Assembly: GCA_963971405.1 (NCBI GenBank)
Contig: OZ020490.1
Coordinates: 24,019,464 to 24,083,463, forward strand
Direction of reading: 5' to 3'
Source of the DNA: Psococerastis gibbosa
Taxonomy: Eukaryota; Arthropoda; Insecta; Psocodea; Psocidae
DNA: 64,000 nucleotides
The translations under genes were made by a program, and so were the position numbers. Below, one piece after another: positions 56,091 to 64,000 of this stretch (within the stretch, counting starts at the first letter, position 1; every line of letters starts with the position of its first letter). The notes below the pieces were generated by a model that was given only the letters and a program-made list of their open reading frames with translations, did no database searches and was not told the DNA's origin.

Positions 56091-56100
56091 AAAAATTAAA

Positions 56101-56400
56101 AAGTTTCCAATGGAAGGGACAAAGTTAAAGTTTCAAACAAGTAAGTACCACTTAGCCACTTCTACCTAACCTAACTTATGTATATACAAAGTATGGATTA
56201 CTTTGGCTCGAAATTCCGTAAGTTTCCAATGAAAGGGACTAAGTTTCAAACGTGTAAGTTTCACTTAGCCATTTCTATCTATCCTAACTTAACTTATGTG
56301 CATATGGATAACTTGGGTCAAAATTCCGTAAGTTTCCAATGGAAGGGACAAAGTTAAAGTTTCAAACGAGTCATTCCCACTTAGCCCCTTCTACAGCTTA
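56101..56400. repeat. Three-unit imperfect tandem repeat, about 110-119 bp
   Basis: Units start at 56101, 56220 and 56330 with AAGTTTCCAATGGAAGGGAC or a close variant, then GTTTCAAAC, CACTTAGCC and ATTCCGT. The third unit is truncated at about 56400. A satellite-like local array. Confidence 0.8.
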
Positions 56401-59397
56401 ACAAAAAAAACTTACGGCATGTTGATTATTTTCTTCAATATTTGCCGTCGACGCGTTCATAGTTCAGTTTTCTGCTTCAATGGACTAGTTAAACCCGGTG
56501 AAAGTTCGTATTGATGCAAGTGTTTAGGTAGGAGGAAGAAAACACTACTTGTGTAACGACGAAGAATAAGTACTGACATAGAGAAATGTGACTTGGCGAA
56601 AACTCAATTTTTTTTTCTTTTTGAACAAAGTGACAACCAATCATGGTTCGCATAAGGTTATGACGTCAACTGTGACGGCGCCAAGTGGTAAGCGTGTGAA
56701 TGAGCATGAAGGTCTGTTGTTCGAATCACCCTGAGTTTTTCATATAAGATAACCGTTAAGGGCCAACTCAACCGGACGTCAGTTTATTACCAGCCATTTC
56801 AGCTATGGACAGGGACGAGCAGGTTCAGAATCATTTGCATTGAAAAAGAAAGGAATGAAAAACACCTAAACATGCCCTTGGTTCTTACAAGTTACAATTG
56901 TGGCTATAATAAATTATTTCAAAAGTAACTAAACCACCCGATAGGAGCTAGTATGAAAGACCGTTCACCCCTTCTTATTCAGAAAACAGTGTCATAGAAC
57001 CCAACCTGTATTATACCTTAATATAAGGTGACTCGTCGGGAGTTGTTTAACCCCAATTTCAACGCTAAGGAGAGCCAAGTCTCCCATAGTTGGTTTATTT
57101 TCCAGCCCATCTTTATACGGCGGAGACACCGCGTTATGTCCAGTTCTAACCGATGTTCATCCTTGAAACAGAATATGGCAATATCTATAGTCCCCGGCTT
57201 GGAGGCCATTTTTTGCGGAGCTTTGGCCATTCCCCGGCTATATTATAAAGGGCTATTGACTTTTATGACGATCCAATCGCTATACGAATGGCATTGAAAG
57301 CACGCGGCAGCGCGCGTGTTATGTTTTTTGATGAAATTTGTAATAAAAAGGATATCAATATGGAATACAGGGCCTGGGTGAAGTAGCCTATTCGACTTAC
57401 CATACTCTGTTGATATTTTAAGAAATAAAGTAATCCCAACTCCATTTGCAAATGTCAAAAAACGGTGTAACCGCTTACAATTCATAATATTATAATAAAA
57501 AATGACACTACTTCCATAAGAGGATCTCGGACTTTTTTGTAGGGGAGAGGGCAAGTTTAAAAAAGGAAATAGTTTTATTTGATAGAAGCGGGGCGGCAGG
57601 CGGCAGCTCGCCCCTTCGGGGCCTCGCATGACACAACTTCAATTTCCAGAATTTTCTAATTTTCCGAGCAATTTTTTAAATTTTTTCTGTCATAAGCACA
57701 TTTTCCTGACAATAACCAACACAACAAAAAAAAAAAAATAGTGAAATCGGTCCAACCGTTCACGCGTGATGGCGTGACCAAGGGAAATAGGAATTCATTT
57801 TTATATATACTGTAGATGTAGATATACGATAGATATAGAAGTATTCTGTCAACAATCTATCTATTCTATAGTGCTTGGTCAAAAATTCGAGGGACGGACT
57901 GAATCCACTTTTGCCTAATTCTTTAGTTAATTGAAGAAATAACTGGTATCACTTTAGTATTAATAATATCAATTTTTAGCCAATTCCACCTATTCATAAC
58001 GTTTTGTACTTAATTGACAAAGTTCTCTGCTGTATGAAATTTTCTTCATCTTTCTTGACCTTTCAGGGTGTTTAATTTTTGTATTTTGACCATTGCTCCA
58101 TTTAAACCAACCTGATTGTATTCTATTGTATATATTGTACAATAAAATATTCTGCAGTTTCAAGTACAGACAATACTTATCTCGTTCAGTGACGTATTAA
58201 CAAAACCAGCCCTAACCGCTTATAAGTAACGGCATTTATCGATCTGCCATTAGTATCACGCGACGGTGCGAGACCAAGAGCTATCTAGAAATTTCCTGGA
58301 ATTAATTCAAAATTAAGGCGAGAATTTCTATGTAAATAACTAGGAACGTACATATCCTATTTTCGGATCATTTACCATTAGTTAAGTAAATAAAACGCAC
58401 TTGTGGTAAATAAGTAAACACGAGCTTGAGTATGACTAGAAGCTTGTCAGTACAGTGTGATTTTAAATACAGTACAGAGAATATTAACAGACAAGTTAAT
58501 TTAAATTTTGGATTAATTGGACAGCGAGGATGGCGAGGGACAGTCTAAAACAGTTTGCCAATGAGGTTCATTTGTGACGTCATTTTGTAGATGGCAGCAC
58601 CAGTTGCAATGATATCAAAGCGTTGATTTTTCCATAAGCCTCAATACTATTTTAAAATGATTTTTAATTACGTATTATTTTAAAGTGATATTTTTCTAAA
58701 AATCATGGAGAATATATATTAAATTATATGCAGCGAAACAAGGTCCAGACATAGTAAAAATATTATAAAAAATTCACATTCAAACGGCGGCCATTTTGAA
58801 TAATATGGATATCGGTTTGTCGTCAGCGAACCTAGTGACCAAAACTGTCCCTACAGAACCTCATTGTTTGATTCGTGTTAATAAGACGATAGAGTTTCAA
58901 CTGGTTCAAAATCCCTTATATTTAGGGTTAGCAGATTTCTGAAAGCTCAATTCCTGACACCTGCAGTGTCATTCTATATAGTGTAAATTTCTTTCTGAAG
59001 TGTCACATTATATCTAGTGTAAATTTACTTGTGCATTTCACCGTTAAAAACGGCTATGCTAGAATTAAAAAATCCATTTTTTTTCATTTGCATATTTTTC
59101 GTAAAATTCCTGACATTCACCCGGCAATTCTGGACGGCGGTCTGAATCTCTGACGGCTGGTAACCCTACTTATATTGGGTACTTGGAAGGAACGGGACAA
59201 TCGTGAATACGTCTTTCGGGCAATACGTCTGGTCTTGATCAATATGTATACGTGCATGGTTTATGAGACAGCTCCGTTGTAAAGATAAGGGGATCCTAGC
59301 ATAAATTTACAGTGCACATTTTGCAAACTCCAAGTTTACACTTGGCACAATAAAAGAATGTAGTTAGAATGCTTTATGGTGTATACTTTATAACTAA
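56401..59397. other. Intergenic, no gene recognised
   Basis: A tRNA-like B-box motif (TTGTTCGAATCACCC) near 56718 suggests another SINE fragment. The overlapping ORFs around 57018-57297 are on both strands of one AT-flanked segment and carry no domain. Confidence 0.35.
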
Positions 59398-59709
59398 TTA
59401 GCTTGTTGATGGATAGGGCAGTTTAATATTATCACTTTTTTTGTGGACTCGTGGTACCAAGATGTGTAAGTAAAATAAAGAGGTTTTATTTGTATTCAAT
59501 GACCTTCTAGGCAGATTCGACGAGTGGAAGGGAACATTACGGAAAATGCTAGCAACCCGTACAGAAAGATAAGATGTGAAGAATATTTCAAAAGACAAAT
59601 TCACGAAGCAGCCCTTAGCATGCTTCAAGTTAGTGAAGCCACTACAAATATGCATAACTGCTACAAGAAACAATAAAATACAAAACAAAGTACCATAATA
59701 ATATGTCAT
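59398..59709 (-). CDS. Hypothetical small ORF with a signal-peptide-like start
   Basis: 103 residues. The first 24 (YYYGTLFCILLFLVAVMHIC in the hydrophobic core) look like a secretion signal, followed by a mature part with one Cys and an LPRRSL dibasic site that resembles a processing point. This is the pattern of small secreted peptides, but a chance AT-rich ORF could produce it. No homologue is recognised and no splice sites are evident. Confidence 0.2.
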   Translation of the reverse strand: MTYYYGTLFCILLFLVAVMHICSGFTNLKHAKGCFVNLSFEIFFTSYLSVRVASIFRNVPFHSSNLPRRSLNTNKTSLFYLHILVPRVHKKSDNIKLPYPSTS

Positions 59710-60639
59710 TGTATGTTGTTAGATAGCCAACACATTTCCGCATTCATTCTGAGATACATGGATGACAGAATGCGAGGATTCTTCAGAATTTTTCTACTAA
59801 TGTACATAACGTGTTATTGATTTATTACCACAGACAAGCTTACAAAAGGCCATTAACAGTTAATGACAAAATGGCCTTCAATTCAAGTTTACCTTTAAGC
59901 AGTGTCAATCTTTTTGGCGCTGCTGCCAATATTTCATCTAGTTACTTAATAAACCGGACTATCTATGTCTTCTCCGTTGAGTATTGCATCTATTTCGGCG
60001 TTGTTTCTTATACGCCTCTCTTCGCATAGGGGTCCATAGATCATCCTTATTATCTTTCTTTCCAATACTCGCAGTTTGTTTGAGTCATTGACAGTAAAAT
60101 TCCAGGTTTCCGAGCAGGTACGCTTACAACGCTTATGACGGCATAATCTTGACCTAAAAATGAATAGGCTCGCAAAAAAAATCCAAGTCAGTTGGCTACG
60201 GTTGACCGGTAAATTGTTGTGGCTGGATGGCTTTAAGTGACACCGACAGTATCATTAGTAGGGAATTAGGAAAGACTCACTATTGCCTACCTAATAGATG
60301 GGGAATTGGGGATACCCTGCCTGTTCTAATATGGATAAAGCAGTCGATTACTGTGTAATAGTATCAGGATAAAAATAAAATATCAAGTGGAACATGCAGA
60401 AAAAAAAAAAAAACTTACTATCTAACACGCGCTTGGAAGCTCAACTTATGACCATGGGGCGTATTTCCTGCTGCTTGAACTAAGGTTGCCATCAAAGACT
60501 ATTTACACACTTTACATAATTACATTACCACAATTTACATAATTGCTATTATTAGCTTCGCTATTAATGAAGCGTAACACACAAGTAACGTCAAAATGAC
60601 TATATAACATCTAATTTTGAATACTTTTAACAGAAAACA
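59710..60639. other. Intergenic, no gene recognised
   Basis: Only short unsupported ORFs. An A-tract lies at about 60400-60412. Confidence 0.35.
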
Positions 60640-60835
60640 TAAAGTAGCCCCCCTCTCTGCTTGCAGGGGAAGGAAAAGCTGACCACCTACGCACCTGTAG
60701 CGGCCTGGAGGTATAACACCAAAGCTAGGTAGAGGGCACATTATGCGGCAAGGCGTCAAATGGCCAGTCAGCCAAGGGCGGACTGAAGGAGATGATGATG
60801 AAGAAGAAGAAGAAGAAGAAGAAGAGGTACGTACC
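60640..60835 (+). pseudogene. LINE tail remnant with (GAA)n end
   Basis: Encodes a degenerate PLCLQGKEKLTTYAP-like tail, then ATTATGCGGCAAGGCGTCAA, AGCCAAGGGCGGACTGAAG and an (AGA)n tract at 60797-60826. The same order, split by a transposon, is at 61650-61702 plus 62285-62410. The simple-repeat end is what LINE 3' termini commonly show. The reverse-strand poly-Ser ORF is an artefact of the GAA tract. Confidence 0.6.
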
Positions 60836-61467
60836 AAGCACCTAGCTACATGTTAAAGAAATTCACGTTGGGAACATATTGACAGTTGACACATTGACCA
60901 TACTTCACACACATAGGTATACTGAAGATATTAATTAGCAGTAAATAAAAATGGCGCCTCTGACTAACATTTACTATAATTATTAACTTCAAGAGTAGCT
61001 ATATAAATGAAAACCGCTGCATTCCAGCACAGACCTTCAACTTTCTGTCGTATAAAACAGGGTCTGCAAAGGAGCGAACCGCGTCGCATAAGAAGTCGTG
61101 GGAAACTACCATACTAGGCTACAGTAGACGCAGCTCTGCATCATGTAGACGACATACATTAGGCATCATTATGAAGGATATTACGAAGGATTGCTTAAAA
61201 GACCTTACAGTGCGTGGGAAAGACAATCCAGCAGTTTCTAGCAGAAGAAACCTGCCTGACGAACTTGGTGACTGTAACTCCATTACCAGATGAAGATTGG
61301 CCTCCAAACGTCGTTGTGCAACCACCCAGGTCATCGAGGAAGGAAATTTGCAGCAGAAGTGGATAGAAGAAGCTAAAGATTAAAATACTCAAAGACAGGC
61401 ATCCCATTGAAGCACTGGAGCTTTGTGCATATATAGCTAAATAAATACATAAGGACTTTTTGTACTA
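60836..61467. other. Intergenic, no gene recognised
   Basis: No repeat family or coding exon identified between the LINE tail and the SINE. Confidence 0.35.
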
Positions 61468-61648
61468 TTACAAAGCCAACCTAGCGGAGGTAAGGCTATA
61501 AAGCCCTCTCTCACACTCAACTAGGAAGACCGCCTGCTATACATGTTCTCCGTAGCATGGCCAGAAAATGCAGCAAGTGTGGGATCGAACCAGCAACCTT
61601 TTTGGTGAAAGTCAGAGTCCGTACCACTACTCTGAGTCATCCAAATGC
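61468..61648 (-). mobile_element. tRNA-derived SINE
   Basis: On the minus strand: GATGACTCAGAGTAGTGGTA (A-box side), GGTTGCTGGTTCGATCCCAC (B-box), GGCCATGCTACGGAGAACAT, GGCGGTCTTCCTAGTTGAG, CTCCGCTAGGTTGGC and an ACTTTT end. Same family as 50690-50930. A 3'-end fragment of it is at 6620-6665. Confidence 0.75.
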
Positions 61649-61649
61649 C

Positions 61650-61702
61650 CCCTCTGCTTCCAAGGGGAGGGGAATGCCGATCACCTATTCAGTTGCACTG
61701 GT
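61650..61702 (+). pseudogene. LINE tail remnant, left half
   Basis: Encodes PLCFQGEGNADHLFSCTG, a Cys/His tail motif of LINE ORF2, then is interrupted by the hAT-like element. The right half resumes at 62285. Confidence 0.65.
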
Positions 61703-62284
61703 TAGAGGTGGGGGTTTCCAGGAGCAACAGTGACCGGTGACAGTGACTCGACAGTCACTGATACAAATACTGGTGATTTCTGTCACTGGAGTGACTGCTT
61801 TTGTTCGTGCTATCTAAGTAATCTTGGTACATCTTGGTATGAGTAATCAAAAGTCACTGTCACTTCTCTTACTTGACAGTGATTTATACAAGTTACATAG
61901 ACTTATTCGTTTCGCTTAACAATTAAAGTCGGTTATTCTATTGTTTTGTTATGCTAAGAAATTTAAGAAGTAGTAATATATACAGTATATATATATATAT
62001 ATATAAACTAAAAGCTAGCCAGTTATGGAGCAGTCACGGTGACAGCCTCGGGCATACCTTATGTTTAGCTTACGTGAGACGGGCTAAACCTGAGCGAGTT
62101 ACTTGCTCTTGCATGCGACTATCAGAGTATTAGAAACAAAGCTATTTCAAATATAGCCTAAATCGGTGACAGTGAGACAGCGACTTAAATCACCAGTATT
62201 TTTTTTGGGTAGGAACGGGTGGTTGCAGTGACCATCGTAGTCACGGTGATAAATCACAGTGACAGAAGTAACGCCCCACCTCTA
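61703..62284. mobile_element. Non-autonomous hAT-like transposon
   Basis: 582 bp with perfect 11-bp terminal inverted repeats (TAGAGGTGGGG and CCCCACCTCTA), flanked by a perfect 8-bp duplication GCACTGGT at 61695-61702 and 62285-62292. TIR form and duplication length fit the hAT superfamily. Many GTCACTG or CAGTGAC words cluster within about 170 bp of both ends, as expected of subterminal transposase-binding sites. The interior has a (TA)n run at about 61984-62004 and no transposase. Confidence 0.9.
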
Positions 62285-62410
62285 GCACTGGTATTGAGGT
62301 AGAAACTCGAACTACGACACAGGAGGGATTGGCACAGCTCTAATATGCGGCCCGGCGTCTAATGGCCTGCCAGCCAAGAACGGACGTTGGCTGAAGAAGA
62401 AGAAGACTAC
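62285..62410 (+). pseudogene. LINE tail remnant, right half
   Basis: Continues the unit begun at 61650: ATATGCGGCCCGGCGTCTAA, CAGCCAAGAACGGACG and an (AGA)n tract at 62393-62406. Removing the hAT-like insert restores the order seen at 60640-60835. Confidence 0.65.
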
Positions 62411-62890
62411 TCTATGTCCTGACTTGCTTTTTGCTTTGGTCTCGTATGGTATATTGGGATGGTACGGTCAGCAACATGGCCGACAGCCGGGTTTTACCGA
62501 TGACGGTAAGGTACCCCTTAGGGTCGGGTCGACCCAGGCCAGACGGAAATATTTTCCGTTTATGTTGAGTATCGAACCTCGACCTCCTGTTTCAGCCCAG
62601 TTCTCTACCAACTACTGGGCCGATGTTTGCAAGGAAGAAGATTTATAGATGCAGTAATTTCAATAGAGTTGTTGCGCAGATAAATCCAACAGGCATGCTA
62701 AACATGCAGTCAAAATAGATGTTGTTGTGGCTCCGACAACCATTGGGTGCTGCTAATGTTTTGCTTATGTAACTTTGGGACAAACAACTTTGTAACCATG
62801 TAACGAAACATCTTCATTCAAAAGCTAATAAACAATAAATATTTGAACAAGTAGAGGTTATGAGGAATAATACATACACACATAATGCAT

Positions 62891-63235
62891 ACAATATATG
62901 CGAATTTAAAAGAAATCGTTGGAGCCGTTTTTGAGAAATAATTTTTTTAGACTTTTTTTTTAGTTTTTTGAGAATAAAACCCTCCCAAATTGAGTTAGCC
63001 CAAAATAATAAAAAATGGTCTCGAGGCATAATTTTTGTGAACCTACATGCAAAATTTCATCAAAATCGGCCCAGTAGTTTCCCCGGAAATAGATGAACAG
63101 ACAGACAGACATACAGACAGACAGACATTTCGTAAAAACCACTTTTTTGGGTTCCTGGTACCTCAAAACGTGTAATTCCGTTGAAATCTCGACCATCACA
63201 AAGCTTTCCTTATACTACGTATAAATTGGAAAGCA
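62891..63235 (-). repeat. 800-bp TIR repeat, truncated copy 3
   Basis: Keeps the end with ATACTACGTATAAATTGGAA, the GACAGACAGACAGACA microsatellite and TTTGAGAATAAAACCC, then breaks off at about 62891, where copy 1 continues. Confidence 0.7.
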
Positions 63236-64000
63236 AAAACCAGCGAGTACTAAAACATTATAAGTATATACGAAGCTATTATTCCCATTGCTTCGGAACA
63301 GCACCAATGATCTGCATATAACGACAAGACAGTGCTCAAAATAATGCAATTCAATGAGCTAACAGCCGAGAACCCATAAAATGCAACAATTACAAAGCAT
63401 TACGGCAGACTGTTAGTCAATAAAAATAAAACTGCATAAATACATTAACAGCCGCTCTAAGACTCTAAGATCAAAAAGTATAAAAGATAAAATGTCACAA
63501 TAACCGCTCTTCTGCAGCTGCTCACAATAGCTCAGAGTGTTGTATTTTTAACACAAACCAACTCGCGGCCTTGTTGTTTCAAGTAAGACCAGTTGGCACG
63601 AGCTCTTTTTACTGCAGACGTTACCCTAAAAAAATTAATTAGATGCGCAGCTGGTGTAGGAAGTGTCTATCTTCAAGGAAAAGCAGCGGGATGGATAAAA
63701 CCTGTATGCACTTTCCCATATACGCTTTGACTGACAAGAGAACTCAACAATTGCCCGTTTTAGATAGTAACGCGAGTTTGAAAGCAGGTAATATTCCAAT
63801 ATTAATACTCGAATACAAGAAGTTACTGTAGGCCTTAAAGGGTAGGACAACTTAAATAGAAAGTAATAAGGTATTTCAAGTATTATAGGTAGTTCTAATA
63901 AATGAAATACCTAGATAAATATATATACAGCTGGCCTATTAGATAGTAGGTATAAATATATTATGAAAAAGTTATAATTAGCGCTATTTAGAAAGTATTA
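63236..64000. other. Right-edge stretch, no gene recognised
   Basis: AT-rich, with two overlapping short ORFs on opposite strands at 63635-63850 that carry no domain. Confidence 0.35.

Noticed and set aside
60535..60837. Minus-strand ORF beginning with poly-Ser
   Set aside because: The Ser run is the complement of a (GAA)n LINE tail.
1..64000. CRISPR array, operons or bacterial regulatory sites
   Set aside because: Gene structure and repeats are eukaryotic; no regularly spaced direct repeats of the CRISPR type are present.

Overview
The window is animal nuclear DNA and probably arthropod: AT-rich, intron-rich and full of small transposons. Evidence includes genes split by GT-AG introns, tRNA-derived SINEs, LINE remnants, many inverted-repeat (MITE-like) elements, and orthologues of animal RNA-processing genes. 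A LINE first ORF with an N-terminal Cys/His finger is a type common in insects. I cannot name the species.

Four protein-coding genes are supported. (1) Two minus-strand exons at about 2.86-3.68 kb encode the N-terminal part of a protein that looks like the nonsense-mediated-decay factor SMG8; the rest lies off the left edge or in unrecognised exons. (2) An intronless 1784-residue Drosha (10570-15924, minus) has an expanded Arg/Ser-rich N-terminus, two RNase III domains with catalytic acids present, and a dsRBD. Degenerate copies of its 3' end are tandemly repeated just downstream. (3) A two-exon NIPA-type magnesium transporter (17248-19713, plus) encodes 357 residues. (4) A complete 14-exon NXF1/TAP mRNA-export receptor (42687 down to 21693, minus) encodes 610 residues, with every exon phase agreeing. 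A possible extra terminal exon of unknown function lies at 47356-47514 (minus).

The rest is mostly repeats. The most distinctive group is a fold-back family with ends beginning GG and mostly 3-bp TNA flanks. It occurs as pure hairpins of 130-144 bp, as core-bearing versions of 430-475 bp, and as two copies of an element-within-an-element. Four of these lie in NXF1 introns. Other mobile DNA includes: a 582-bp hAT-like element with 11-bp TIRs and a perfect 8-bp target duplication, splitting a LINE tail; two further hAT-like MITEs; an internally deleted LINE inside an NXF1 intron; RNase H and other LINE-tail remnants; SINEs, one nested in another repeat with a 12-bp duplication; and an 800-bp TIR repeat in three copies.

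Functionally, Drosha (microRNA processing), NXF1 (mRNA export) and the SMG8-like gene (mRNA surveillance) all act in RNA metabolism. Their proximity may be chance. From about 43 kb to the right edge I see no confident gene.
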